64,000 bases of DNA from NCBI RefSeq assembly GCF_040183065.1, contig NC_091131.1:10572800-10636799 (forward strand), read 5' to 3'. Positions 34,314 to 45,470 of this stretch are shown one piece after another. The notes under the pieces are model-generated. The model saw only the letters and a program-made list of their open reading frames with translations. It was not told the DNA's origin and ran no database searches. The DNA comes from Periplaneta americana (lineage: Eukaryota > Arthropoda > Insecta > Blattodea > Blattidae). The translations under genes and the position numbers were made by a program. Each line of letters starts with the position of its first letter. Position 1 is the first letter of the stretch.

Positions 34314-34555
34314 TTACGAAACTTTCCACATTGAGCTTGAAGCATGTGTATTATTAAAATGACAAAGTAAAAAGTACTTGAAAGTGGTCAACATGGTGCG
34401 AGATTTTTGGGTATTTGCACTACATGTCTTAATATAGAAACATCCAATGTTTCGGAGTTGCATGTTGGCTCCATCATCAGGGAAGCAAGGAATCAATCTT
34501 CTTAATGTATCCAGCTGTTTGCTGACAACATAAAGTCCACTATAGTCCACTGTAG
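34314..34555 (-). mobile_element. Penelope-like element 3' fragment
   Basis: The minus strand carries a hammerhead-like core at 34449-34480 and 3' terminal sequence of a Penelope-like element (LRRLIPCFPDDGANMQLRN when translated, the frame usual for such ends). It is a different subfamily from the copies at 19034 and 30417. Confidence 0.6.
34449..34480 (-). ncRNA. Hammerhead-ribozyme-like core
   Basis: Minus strand: CTGATGA, stem II GGAG / CTCC with an ~11-base loop, then GAAAC. This is the canonical CUGAUGA core. Flanking stems not resolved. Confidence 0.55.
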
Positions 34556-35985
34556 TCTATTCAGTTGTTGTTTTTCACGAGAAATGAGGGGTATTTTGAT
34601 TGGTGTTCATTATAGATCACTGTTGCTAGTAGCCAGAGGTGGGGTGTAGTCAATATATACTGCAGGGCTGTGTCTTCTGCAACTGGTACTGATGATTTTA
34701 ATTTACTTCTTTTGGGGTTTATGGATGGACAGTATAGAAGAATGTGTTCCAGATCTTCATCATGATTATTACACCACAGACAAGTAGGATTATCAGAAAG
34801 GTGAAATCGGTGTAGGTACAATTGAGTGACAATGTGACCTGTTCTGGCTCTTGTTAAAAATGTTTGAACATGTCTGGGAGAGTTTTTGTGCATTTCCAGG
34901 TCATTTGGTTTCTTTTGTACAGACTGTAAAATTTTTCCTTTGTCAGAAGAGAGCCGATTGTTGATCCATAGGTTTGTAAAATGAGACTTTACTGAAGCAA
35001 AAGTAGTGGATAGAGATATCACTTGAAGAGGTCTTGGTTGCAAATATGTTGCCTGTTTTGCAATGTTATCGACTTTCTCGTTTCCAGGTATACCACAATG
35101 ACTAGGTATCCATTGAAATGTTATTTCCTTTTGGAGTTCTTTTAGTTTACTTAGCTGTTTCTGAATTGGAATAATTCTACGTGCATATACGAGGCGTGTT
35201 CTTAAAGTAAGTTCCATTTTCAATTATAGCTGTCGCATCGCTGCAATCGTTATTTTGTGCATACGTGTTTTCTTCTTCAGTCCTCAGACAAGCTGTGCAT
35301 GCAGTTTCAGAGCTTCAGTCCGTGTGTGTGGTTAGTTGTGATCAGTTGAAATGATTAAAGTGATCGAGCACCCCGCCGACTGTGAGATGCGGTCTGTTAT
35401 CCGTTTTTTGAAAGCGAGAAACATCAAACAAGCTGACATTCATCATCAACTTTGTGAGGTGTATGGTGATGATGCCATTAGTGATGGAATGGTCAGGAGA
35501 TGGGTTAGAAAGTTCAACGAGGGCCGCAACTCTGTGCATGACGAGCAGCATACCGGTCGGCCATCTTTGATCAATGACGATTTGGTGCGTGCTGTCGATG
35601 AAAAAATTCATGAGGACAGGAGGTTCACAATTTCTTCGCTTTCCTTGAATTTTCCACAAATGTTGCTGAGTGGTTCGCAGGCGGGTGAATTCTACAATGA
35701 GGGGATAGAAAGACTTGTGCCACGACTCGATAAATGTCTCAATAATGGTGGAGATTATGGTGAGAAGTAATTGAAGTGTGGGGAATACAATGCTACAAAA
35801 ATGGTTTGTAAATATTTTCCCGTTTACTTTCTACTCCCTTTTGGAACTTACTTTAAGAACACGCCTCGTAGGTTTGGTACATATTTAATTATATTAAATA
35901 TAGCCCCCTTGGAGTCGGTAAGTATGCAAATAGATTTTTCAGAAATTTGAGTAACACACTGAAGGGAAGCAAGGAAAAAAGGCAA
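34556..35985 (-). mobile_element. LINE fragment with RNase H domain, split by a mariner
   Basis: The minus strand from about 35985 to 35869 encodes LASLQCVTQISEKSICILTD then SKGAIFNIIKYVPN. From 35189 to 34561 it encodes ELQKEITFQWIPSHCGIPGN, then RTGHIVTQLYLHRF and CLWCNNHDEDLEHILLYCPS. This is the RNase H domain (active-site TDSK aspartate, WIPSH region) and zinc-knuckle-like C-terminus of an I-clade-type non-LTR element. The 679-bp mariner at 35190 separates the two parts. The frame is otherwise open, so the copy is fairly young. Confidence 0.85.
35190..35868 (+). mobile_element. Mariner, internally deleted (679 bp)
   Basis: Perfect ~26-bp inverted repeats (CGAGGCGTGTTCTTAAAGTA...) lie within a TA duplication (35188-35189 and 35869-35870). 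An ORF at 35351-35770 fuses the mariner transposase N-terminus (HTH: IRFLKARNIKQADIHHQL, DGMVRRWVRKFNEGRNSVHD, TGRPS) to its extreme C-terminus (FYNEGIERLVPRLDKCLN, then GGDYGEK). The DDE catalytic core is lost, about 600 bp less than a full mariner. The 139-residue product could still bind DNA but not cut it. Confidence 0.92.
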
Positions 35986-36383
35986 TGTTTATGTTGGATC
36001 TGTTACCAAGAGATATTCTCTGGAACTTACTTTATTGAGGCCCACATTTCTTGAATATTTGAGGCTGAACAGCAATTAATAAAAACAGTATAATTGGACA
36101 TTAAAAAGTCAATTTAATTTTTGATATCACTGCTTGGCCATTGTATTGAACCATCTAGCTATATTTGATACAAAGAAATAAGATAACAAAAGATTAACGT
36201 ATATTAGGCCTATTTTACAATACCCCAGGCTTACATAAGTGCTTTGCTATGACTTGCAGTGTTATGTCTTAATTCAGCATTTATTTCATAATATTCATGC
36301 TCTGTTTTATTACATAGCCACAAACGAGGAAGGAAGTCGATTGTTGTTGTGGTTTCTGTTATTCTGAAAAGTGCATCTTTGTT
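35986..36383. other. Sos intron 1, no recognised feature
   Basis: Nothing supported. Confidence 0.4.
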
Positions 36384-36639
36384 TTATTTTAGTAGATTAT
36401 TTTACGACGCCTTATCAACATCTTAGGTTATTTAGCGTCTGAATGAGATGAAGGTGATAATGCCGGTGAAATGAGTCCGGGGTCCAGCACTGAAAGTTAC
36501 CCAGCATTTGCTTATATTGGGTTGAGGGAAAACCCCGGAAAAAAAACCTCAACCAGATAACTTGCCCCGACCGGGAATCGAACCCAGGCCACCTGGTTTT
36601 GCGGCCAGACGCGCTAACCGTTACTCTACAGGTGTGGAC
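36384..36639 (-). mobile_element. tRNA-derived SINE, family 1
   Basis: Minus-strand full copy (GTCCACACCTGTAGAGTAAC head), flanked by the 8-bp match TCTTTGTT (36376-36383 and 36640-36647). Confidence 0.9.
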
Positions 36640-36711
36640 TCTTTGTTGTTATATCCATATAATCCAATTATGTTTTATTACACATAGGCCTAGGCCTACC
36701 TAAAGTTTTTT

Positions 36712-36932
36712 GTGCGTTTTAAATATGCCTTTTGTAAGATAACGTTAATTCATTCTTCTTTGTTATCCTTAATGTTGCTGCTGATAGTGATACTGAGGGT
36801 GTGGCCGTTAACTGAAGGTTTATCTTGCAGTTTCTTTTTAGACAAGAATGTACATGATAATTTGTTCTGTGGTAGGTTACTAACCTTTGATTAGTAATCT
36901 TCTGATAAAACTCCAAAGAAGCTTGCTCTCTC
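36712..36932 (-). repeat. Right arm of a 3.8-kb-spaced inverted repeat
   Basis: Reverse complement of 32650-32868 with about 98% identity over about 215 bases. Confidence 0.85.
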
Positions 36933-36934
36933 TG

Positions 36935-37175
36935 TTATGAAGGATGAGTGGAATGGAGAAAAATTCTCTCCGGCACTGGATTTGAACCTGGGTTTTCAGC
37001 TCTACATGCTGACGCTCTATCCACAAAGCCACATCGGATTCCCATAGATCTCATAGATGTATGACAGTGGCACAATGTCCAACACATTATGTGCAGAGGT
37101 GCACTCATTATGAGTGACTAAGTGGCCGGGATCCGATGGAATACATCTATGACACAGTGCATGAGGGTTGGCCAC
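36935..37175 (-). mobile_element. tRNA-derived SINE, family 6
   Basis: The minus-strand head reads ATCCGATGTGGCTTTGTGGA with a box-B-like GGTTCAAATCC. Boundaries uncertain. Confidence 0.5.
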
Positions 37176-37290
37176 CAGAGGGAACCTAAGAGGTGGAACT
37201 TAAACTGAGAGGATTCAATCCGGCATCGGGATCAGAGACTGCAGCATAATATTCTGTGTGATGAACATGAGTGAGACAAGCAGATTAGTC

Positions 37291-37563
37291 TTTTTTTTTT
37301 TAGTTGGTTATTTAATGAAGCTGTACCAACTACTAGACGTAGGTTATTTAGCGTCGATGGTATTGGTGATAGCGCAATGTGTTTGACAAGATGAGGCTTA
37401 GGATTCGCCATAGATTACCTAACATTCACCTTACGGTTGTGGTAAACCTCGGAAAAAACCCAACCAGGTAATCAGCCCAAGATGAAATTGAATCCGTGCC
37501 TGAGCGCAACTCTGGATCGGAAGGCAAGCACCATAGCCAACTGAGCTATGCTGGTGGCAAGCC
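37291..37563 (-). mobile_element. tRNA-derived SINE, family 2
   Basis: Minus strand: a tRNA-like head near 37560, the AACCTCGGAAAAAACCCAACC-type body seen on the plus strand near 37446, and a tail with the GACGCTAAATAACC motif. A possible 6-bp duplication AGTCTT lies at both ends. Confidence 0.8.
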
Positions 37564-37568
37564 AGTCT

Positions 37569-37650
37569 TAGCCACTGGCGTGGCTCAGTCGGTTAATATG
37601 CTTGCCTGCTGGTCTGAAATTGTGCTCGGAAGCGGGTTCGATCCCTTTAA
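37569..37650 (+). mobile_element. SINE family 2 head, cut by a Penelope-like fragment
   Basis: GCCACTGGCGTGGCTCAGTC and box-B-like GGTTCGATCCC, then the match stops where Penelope-like sequence starts. Head-to-head with the preceding SINE. Confidence 0.75.
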
Positions 37651-37880
37651 AATACCTTAGTTGACTAGTTTCAGCTTGGGAGCCATCTTCAGAACTGCAT
37701 TGTCCTTGCGTCTTCTGGTGTCTTTGCTCCCGGTGGGGGTGTGTTTGTGTTGTGTAGTGTGAAGTCAAATAGTGTGTGTGTTCTGAAATTCAGTTGTGTG
37801 TTGAGGATTTGTTTTGGGTGTGTTGTATATTTCGTATTATGCTGGTGTGTTTAGTTTCTGGTTTTTCTGTTGGATATGTA
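37651..37880 (-). mobile_element. Penelope-like element 3' fragment
   Basis: The minus strand contains a hammerhead-like core at 37664-37692 and upstream a GT/CA-rich terminal coding remnant. A subfamily distinct from the other three types of end in this window. No duplication resolved. Confidence 0.55.
37664..37692 (-). ncRNA. Hammerhead-ribozyme-like core
   Basis: Minus strand: CTGAAGA, stem II GGCT / AGCT (with one G-U pair) around loop CCCA, then GAAAC. Confidence 0.5.
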
Positions 37881-37899
37881 CAATTTTGGTGACTGTGTC

Positions 37900-39085
37900 T
37901 ATCAGTTTTTACAATCCTTATCACACAACTGCAAACCCATGCACCATTTAGTATTGTCCTCCTGCTGGACTGGCTGCATTGTATTACTTGTAAGCAAAAT
38001 GTCTTGTCAAAAGAAAACTTGTGCTAATTGCCAAAAAATGTGAAAATAATTGAGCGACTTCGGAAAAGACAAACAGTGGTGCGTGTCACATCAGAATATG
38101 AGATATGCATTACAACTGTTTGCGATTTAATAGAAAACAAGGATAAAGTGCTACATTTTACTGTACTTCTTTGTGTTTGTTATTTATTGCGAACATAATA
38201 TTGCACAGTAGTGTCTAGCATGAAGACATCTGTAGTTGCAGCATGGCAAGAACTTTAGATTACATATAAATAAATAAATAAATACATAAATCTTCCTCAA
38301 CTTGTTGAGGTTGCCAAAGACAAACAATGTTAAATAGTAACATTTAAAATTACATTAAAATGTCTTACAAGAAATTTGTTTACCAGAAACTAAAATTTGC
38401 AGTAGATAATATTTCACATAATGAAAATTTAAAAAAATACAAATTAAAAAATGGACTGAGAAAATTCAACTGTAATTTGAATTGAAATACAAATGTCGCT
38501 GTAAAATCTGCAGAGAAACCTTCAAAGCTATAATAGAAATTTCCTTAATTGTTGTTGTTGGGACTCCACATTTATGACAGAATGACACAAATTGTTTTGT
38601 TATGGTCCCTCTAGCGCCCACCATTAATCTGATGACTTCTATATCCCTGAGTTTATATGATGTTTTGTAATAAGGGATAGTGGGTTCGTAAATTCTCCTT
38701 TTCTCTAGATTAACCTCCTCAGGTTGATTCTGATGCGTCTCGAATCCAGAATATAACCTTTTGTCTCTCCAAGTTTAAATGTTATAATATCAATACGCCG
38801 ATGACTTCCAGTATCCACTATTCCATGGACTTCTTCATAGGTAGTGTAGCCATTGGACTTAAGGCATGTTGCGATTACAGACCTGATTTTGTGATGTCTG
38901 CTGTTACAAAGAGTTTTGCCAAATGGGCATTAACCCAAGACATGAGCCAAAGCTTCAACCTCAACAGTATTATACACTTAATTGATAAAAATCATCCGTG
39001 GTATAATTTATCCAATTTTCTCGATTAACCGTTCAGTTCACCCTCTTCATTACCATGAATAATCGAGGTTGTACTGTATCTCAAA
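37900..39085 (+). mobile_element. pogo/Tigger-like transposon relic
   Basis: Near 38040-38150 it encodes a CENP-B-type helix-turn-helix remnant (KIIERL..., YEICITTVCDLIENKDKVL). It ends near 39075 with AATCGAGGTTGTACTGTA, the inverted repeat of Tigger-type elements. The middle contains unrelated AT-rich sequence. Frames are broken. Confidence 0.55.
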
Positions 39086-39132
39086 ACTTATTTTTTCGGC
39101 ATCATAATACTTTCTCTTTTATATAGAGCTAA

Positions 39133-41122
39133 TCTATACTAATAATAAATCTGTAGACGAAATTTTTCTGGTAATTTTCGATTTTCCAAAAATAATTGGT
39201 CCTAACATATATAATTAACCACCCTGAAGCCGAAAATCGTCTTTTTGAAATTTTTGTTTGTATGTCTGTCTGTCTGTCTGTATGTTTGTTACCTTTTCAC
39301 GCGATAATGGCTGAACGGATTTCGATGAAAATTGGAATATAAATTAAGTTCGTTGTAACTTAGATTGTAGGCTATATGGCATTCAAAATACATTATTTAA
39401 AAGGGGGGTTATAAGGGGGCCTGAATTAAATAAATCGAAATATCTCGCTTAATATTCATTTTTGTGAAATATGTTACATAACAAACATTTCTTTAAGAAT
39501 TATTTCCGATAAGTTTTATTCTTTGAAAAATTTTGATAGGACTGATATTTAATGAGTTAAATGAGTTTTAAAATTAAAATAACTGCCATCTAAGGCAGTG
39601 TAATGAAATAAAGAACAAATGACTTCGTCTATAAGGGGCCTTGGTCAACAATCGGAAGCTATGACAGATAGCCTACAGAGAATGTTTCTGTGTTTGTATG
39701 AAGTAATATCGGAAGCTAAATTAACCGATTTGTGTAATTAATTATTATTTCACCATTGGAAAGTGTAGTTTCTCTATATGGACATAATGCTATAATGTTA
39801 TTACAGTAACCTCTGAGTGAATTGAGGACAGGTAAGATTAAAATACCTTCTTATGCACAGGAAACTTGATAGGCTATTCTGTATATTCAATTCCTGTATT
39901 TCTTAAAATAATGTCTATCTCAGAGAATTAACGAACAACGAGAGTGTATTAATTTAGTATGCAGTAATAATATATTAGCTGTTCTGTATGGTTGTGAAAC
40001 TTGGAGTCTCACTCTGAGAGAGGAACATAGGTTAAGGGTGTTTGAGAATAAGGTGCTTAGGAAAATATTGGGGCTAAGCGGGATGAAGTTACAGGAGAAT
40101 GGAGAAAGTTACACAAAGCAGAACTGCACGCATTGTTTTCTTCGCCTGACATAATTAGGAACATTAAATCCAGACGTTTGAGATGGGCAGGGCATGTAGC
40201 ACGTATGGGCGAATCCAAAAATGCATATAGAGTGTTAGTTGGGAGACCGGAGGGAAAAAGACCTTTGGGGAGGCCGAGACGTAGATGGGAAGATAATATT
40301 AAAATGGATTTGAGGGAGGTGGGATATGATGATAGAGACTGGATTAATCTTTCACAGGATAGGGACTGATGGCGGGCTTATGTGAGGGCGACAATGAACC
40401 TTCGGGTTCCTTAAAAGCCATTTGTAAGTAAGTAAGTAATATATTAGCTTAACATTCCATTATTTTATAATCCAAATTTTAACTATGCTCAATTGAATCG
40501 TGTTAAAATACATAAAATACATATGCATTAAATGCAATGCAAAAAAATAGGGCAATGAGCCAAGCAGATTATGTTGCGCTGTTGTAAAATAAAATTTGTT
40601 CCTCCTGAGATTCAAGAGCCCCCATAACAAATTAAAAACTTACTTATCGGAGTACATCCGTTATCAACACACTTTTTATATAATATAATATAATGTCTTA
40701 ATATAATATAATTTAAGTTATTTCAAAGGTTCAGAGCCATAGTGGGCCAAGCGCCATTTACTGAATACGTAGAAAACAAGGGTTAAAATTAAGTTATTAA
40801 CATAATTCAATGGAAACATATAGCAAGTAAAATAAAGTGTACACATTAAATCTAAATGATGTCAATGTTCATTTAACTATGGTTGCATGTAATAAAAATT
40901 AAGAAACATGTTAAAGGAATTGTCATTGCACCAAATGATTGCTCTCTGGACCAAAATGATCGCATTTTAATTATTTAAATACAATTTAAATTAAGTAACA
41001 TATTAAACGATTTATCCTTCTATCAAACACGAATGTTCCCTGGATCAAATGTCCTATTTTAATTATGTAATTACTTTATATTTATTTCTAACGGGTGCAG
41101 CGGAGCACACGGGTACGGCTAG
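39133..41122 (+). mobile_element. Helitron, non-autonomous, with nested LINE
   Basis: Starts TCTATACTAATAATAAATCT (5' TC) and ends GGGTACGGCTAG (3' CTAG), preceded by a GTGC/GCAC mini-hairpin. The insertion lies between A and T, as Helitrons require. It holds no Rep/helicase coding. A LINE at 39981-40436 was inserted later. The same family as 1-802. Confidence 0.8.
39981..40436 (+). mobile_element. LINE fragment with (GTAA)n tail, copy 2
   Basis: A longer copy of the family at 20800: begins LYGCETWSLTLREEHRLRVF, then the FENKVLRKI, SRRLRWAGHVARMGESKNAY and GRPRRRWEDNIKMDLREVG segments. It has one frameshift near 40070 (GGGGCTAAGCGGGATG) and a TGA near 40369. A 13-bp duplication TAATATATTAGCT flanks it (39968-39980 and 40437-40449). 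Confidence 0.92.
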
Positions 41123-42165
41123 TTAGAAAATAAGAATGGTTAGAGCTGATTTCTAGTGAATCACCTTTTTTTAAATGTTTGATTTATTTTTATAATAATT
41201 ATTATCTTTCATACTCATCATTTCCATTTGAATTGACTTGTAGGTACTGGCAATATATGAAAAAAAATTCCGTCCTGTAGTTCAGGAGAAATGTTAAACA
41301 CAGTAATAGATTTACACTGTTTTCCAAAACCTACTTTTTCGGGTATGCTGAAATTTATGTATTTCTGTAAGAATCTTAAATCTATTCTTTACAGAATCAT
41401 AATACTTAAAGAAAAGTTGTAATGTGAAATTAAAATAGTTGACCATCATGATTTATTTAAACCATATCACCGTGAATTGAAAGAAACAATAGGCTAGTAA
41501 GAGTGATGAGACTAATTTTGAAGATTGTTTTCTTGGAATAAAACGTCATTGATTCAGAGTTGCAATGCTATTTCTCATTAGCGTTGTCCAGATCATTTAT
41601 ATTTATCTCTGCACTTTATCAGAAATCTGCTAATGGTGAATGTGTTTATCAACTCGTTTCCTGCTCTTGTAGAAAAGATGGCCTTCTGACTTGAATCCTG
41701 CATTGCTGTTATCAGTGAGAGTTTGATTGTGTTTCATAATCACGCTTTGCAAGTTATCTGTCTCCGCAGTCCTTGGATTGAGATGCAGGACTATCTCTTG
41801 GCAGAGCCTTGTTTTCCATTGTCACTGTAACAGCTGAGCTGTCAATCAGCTAATGACTTACCAATAGGGATTCTAGGCATCCCTTGTTTGTCCTCGGTGG
41901 TATTGTTGTTATCGTGCTTCCCACTGAATCTGAAGTCCCAAGTTCAGTTCCAGTTGAGAATTAAGGACAAGTCCCTAGCATGGCTTCCTTTGGTGGGACA
42001 TTAAAGCTAGGAAGTTCTTGTCTAGGGCTTAAGTTATGTAAAAACAATCTATTTGAAGTCCTCTGGGAAAATTTATTGGTCATTCATCACGTGAAATTCA
42101 ACTCTGGAGGTATCAAAATGGGCCCAGATAAATGGCTTAAATGTAGTCTGTCTTGGAGCATACAC
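41123..42165. other. Sos intron 1, no recognised feature
   Basis: Nothing supported. The stretch near 41880-42000 has a repeat-like look but was not assigned. Confidence 0.35.
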
Positions 42166-42169
42166 TATG

Positions 42170-42431
42170 AAATATCATCGCAGTGCCTCCAAAATCCGTT
42201 ATGTGCATTTAAAAAGATTTTGCAGAAGAAATAAAAATGCATTGTCACTTTTATATCCCTTGATTTTCAAAGCTACTTTCGGTAGAATTTCAATCTTCAC
42301 ATCAAAAATGAGGAAATTATACGTAAAAGTGGCTTTGAAAATCGAGGGAATTAAAAGTGACGGTGCTTTTTTCTTTCTCCTGCAAAATCTTTTTAATGCA
42401 TTTAGTGGATTTTGAAGACGCAGCTACGATA
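42170..42431. mobile_element. Fold-back MITE, ~100-bp arms
   Basis: Arms near 42172-42275 and 42325-42431 are imperfect reverse complements (AAAAAGATTTTGCAGAAGAA against TTCTCCTGCAAAATCTTTTT). It directly abuts the mariner at 42434. Confidence 0.65.
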
Positions 42432-42433
42432 TA

Positions 42434-44719
42434 CAGAGTGAGTAAAAGTATGGAACAATGCTGTAACTTTCAAATTTCTAATTTTATGAAGAAACTATTT
42501 ATACAAAAGTTGTAGGGTATCAAAGAAGAAACATTTTGAACATGTTTTCAAATACTGTGCTTTTCTTTTATGAAGAGTGTGCCAAAGGCACCATGTACTT
42601 CTTTCTCCATTAAATATAGAATATAATCTAAATTTAACAGAAGAAATACTGAAATCAGAAGTAAACACTGAAATAATGAAACAATTGTCTTTAGAGACAA
42701 TTAATATTAGGTACCCTCCACAAAACTGGCTTTATTTATACACTGATGGATCCTTGATCTCCAGAGAACAAGGTGCCGGTGCAGGTGTTACGTGCTGTCT
42801 CTTCTCATTTTATAGATCTCTTGGATATGGAACAACAAGTTTTGATGGAGAAATCATTGCAATAGGCGAAAGTCTCAGGAATCTTCTATGCCACATCAAT
42901 AAATTTAGGAATGCAGTTGTATTGTCAGACTCCAAAGCAGCTATTCTATCAATAGTCTCTAAACACACACCTTCTTCTCAAACATCAGAAATAACTAAAA
43001 TGCTCTCTCAATTAATATCACTCAATAAAAGAATTGTATTCCAATGGATACCATCCCATTGTGGAATCCTGGGGAAACGAGAATGCGGATGCTTTAGCAA
43101 AGAAGGGCAGCACTGCTACTTACAGACCTGTTACAAAATCTACGTATTACTCTGTGAAAAAATTTATTAAATCTACATACTTAGACTTCGACAAACAAAA
43201 TTTGATAACACAATCTCAAGGGAAAAAATGGAACTCTCTGCATCATAATCCACAGTTAATTTCCGATTTACCACGAAAATCGTCTTTACCTGCATTTAGA
43301 TTGGCAACAGGCCATGATTGTTTGGCCAAACACCTACATAGAATTGGAATATATCAGTCCCCTAACTGCCCATTGTGCAACTCAAACCAAGAAATGGATT
43401 CAGAACACCTCAAAATCTGTGCTTCAGTGGCTGGCCATGATAGTATCTTTGAAAAATATTGGAGTGCAAGAGATCAAATGACTTTATTGTCAAATGCCTG
43501 GCATTAGAAAACAACAACTTCTTTTTCCATTTTTTGGATTCTTCAAGTCTCAGTATTTACAAAATCAAATTTTGTTTCGCCAATTATAAACTATTGTTTT
43601 GTAAAAATTACCTCTTTTGATGACAATGTATGTGCACTGAACAGAGGGAAATTTTAATGCTTCTGTACTTCAATTTGAGAAGGCTTTGGATTAAACAATT
43701 GCAGACAAAAGCTAATAGAAACAAGTGAATAAAGCTAATAAAAACAATTGAATAACAATAGTTATTTAATTCCAATATCTTCCTGAAAGTAATTAATCAT
43801 GGCAAATCTTACAGAAGAACAACGAATTGAAATAGGCCTTCTAATAATAATGATCGGCTATGGTGATAGAAGGAAGAACCAAGAAGAGGTTTGTGTCTTA
43901 TTTAATTAAATGCATCCAAAAAGGAACTTTACTGATTCTAGATATCTAAAATTTTAAGAAAATTCAATGAAACTGGAAGTGTTAAAAATAAGCCAAAGTC
44001 TGGAAGACCAAAACAAATTACAGACTGTGAAAAAGCTCTTGATACTGTATTAGCAGTAGAATAAAGCTCACATTTAATCGACTCACCAGCTTGCAGTTGA
44101 CCATGATGTCAGCCATTTTGAGCATCTTTTGTGAAAACTGAAATCAACATGTGACAACACAACAATGCTAATTTTAGTTTTAATGGGTTTTCTTGGTTTA
44201 AAATCCATGTATTGTATTACTATTGCAGTTAAATTTCAATGATACATATCCTAAAACATGTCATTTTTAAATTAGCTATAAATTTAAATAATATTAATAC
44301 CTATTGTTATTTAATTATTTTTATTAGCTTTATTCAGTTGTTTCTTTTAGCTTTTGTCAGTTATTTAATCCAAAGCCTCCTCAATTTGATGTACTGGAGC
44401 ATTAAAATTTCCCTTTGTTCAGTGCATCTACATTGCCATCAAAAGAGGTAATTTTTACAAAACAATAGTTTATAAATTGCAAAACAAAATATGATTTTGT
44501 ACTTACTGAGACTTGAAGAATCCAAAAATGGGGAAATAAGTACATGGTGCCATTTAAAAAAAAAAACAGTCTTGTTGGTACACTCTTTATAAATGAAAAG
44601 CATAGTATTTGAAACTGTGTTCAAAATATTCCTTCTTTGATACCCTGCAACTTTTGTTTCTTCATAAAATTAGAAATAAGAAAGTTACAAGCATTGTTCC
44701 ATATTTTTTACTCATTCTG
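42434..44719 (+). mobile_element. Mariner with very long inverted repeats, split by a LINE
   Basis: Starts CAGAGTGAGTAAAAGTATGG after TA and ends with its inverse at 44719. The inverted arms are about 460 bp each (left: 42434-42611 plus 43532-43780; right: about 44340-44719). At 43799-44064 a broken frame gives MANLTEEQRIEI, then GYGDRRKNQEEVCVLFN and KFNETGSVKNKPKSGRPKQI, a mariner transposase N-terminus with frameshifts and a stop. The catalytic part is missing. Without the LINE the element is about 1.4 kb. Confidence 0.8.
42612..43516 (+). mobile_element. LINE fragment with RNase H domain
   Basis: Encodes an RNase H domain: LYTDGSLISREQGAGAGVTC (first catalytic Asp), FDGEIIAIGESLRNL (Glu), VVLSDSKAAILSI (Asp) and VFQWIPSHCGI. 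After one frameshift near 43070 it continues NENADALAKKGST, FRLATGHDCLAKHLHRIGIY, CPLCNSNQEMDSEHLKIC. It is flanked by a duplication of ACTTCTTTYTCCATT (42597-42611 and 43517-43531). The same type as the LINE at 34556 (I-clade-like). 5'-truncated. Confidence 0.9.
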
Positions 44720-44923
44720 TTTTACCCTTTTTCATAATGGCATAAAATGATATGAAAAGCACTTAGGGTGTTGAAATTTGACACAAACGTTTATTTATGA
44801 TCATCACATTCATTCTTTCATTTATAGCTCTTTGCCCAAGGTCAGGTCCTTCACTGCAAACCCAGCTTCTCCAATCTTCCCTCTTTTCTGCCTTCCACTT
44901 AGTCTCTGTATATGATCCATATA

Positions 44924-45161
44924 GTCAGCCTAGGTAGCTTAGTTGGTATAGTGCTGGCCTTCTGTGCTCGAGGTTGCGGGTTCGATCCCAGCCTAGGTCG
45001 ATGCCATTTAAGTGTGCTTAAATGCGACAGGCTCATGTCAGTAGATTTACTGGCATGTAAAAGAACTCCTGCGGGACAAAATTCCGGCACACTGGTGACG
45101 CTGATGTAACCTTGGCAGTAGCAAGCGTCGTTAAATAGACCATAATTAAAAAAAAATAATT
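44924..45161 (+). mobile_element. tRNA-derived SINE, family 3
   Basis: The head CAGCCTAGGTAGCTTAGTTG with box B GGGTTCGATCCCAGC. The body holds ACTCCTGCGGGACAAAATTC. The tail is GCAAGCGTCGTTAAATAG. The duplication ATCCATATA flanks it. Confidence 0.9.
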
Positions 45162-45238
45162 ATCCATATATCTTAATGTTGTCATCATATGATATGTTCT
45201 GGCCCGAACTTTTTCCTCCTTCCACCATTCCTTCCAGT

Positions 45239-45470
45239 CAGCCTGGGTGGCGCAGTCGGTAGAGTGCTGGCCTTCTGTATCCGAGGTTGCGGGTTCGATC
45301 CCAGCCCAAGTTGATGGCATTTAAATTTTGCTGAAATGCGACAGGTTCATATCAGTAGATTTGCTGACATGTAAAAGAACTCCTGCGGGACCAAATTCCG
45401 GCACACTGGCGACGCTGATATAACCTCAGCAGTTGCAAGCGTCGTTAAATAAAACACAATTTAATTTTTA
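45239..45470 (+). mobile_element. tRNA-derived SINE, family 3
   Basis: A second copy, head CAGCCTGGGTGGCGCAGTCG, with a 13-bp duplication CATTCCTTCCAGT (45226-45238 and 45471-45483). Two copies of the same family sit within 600 bp in the same LINE and orientation. Confidence 0.92.

Noticed and set aside
34556-35985. Host RNase H or telomerase-like gene
   Set aside because: The RNase H and zinc-knuckle-like arrangement is that of a LINE, and a second related copy lies at 42612 with a target duplication.
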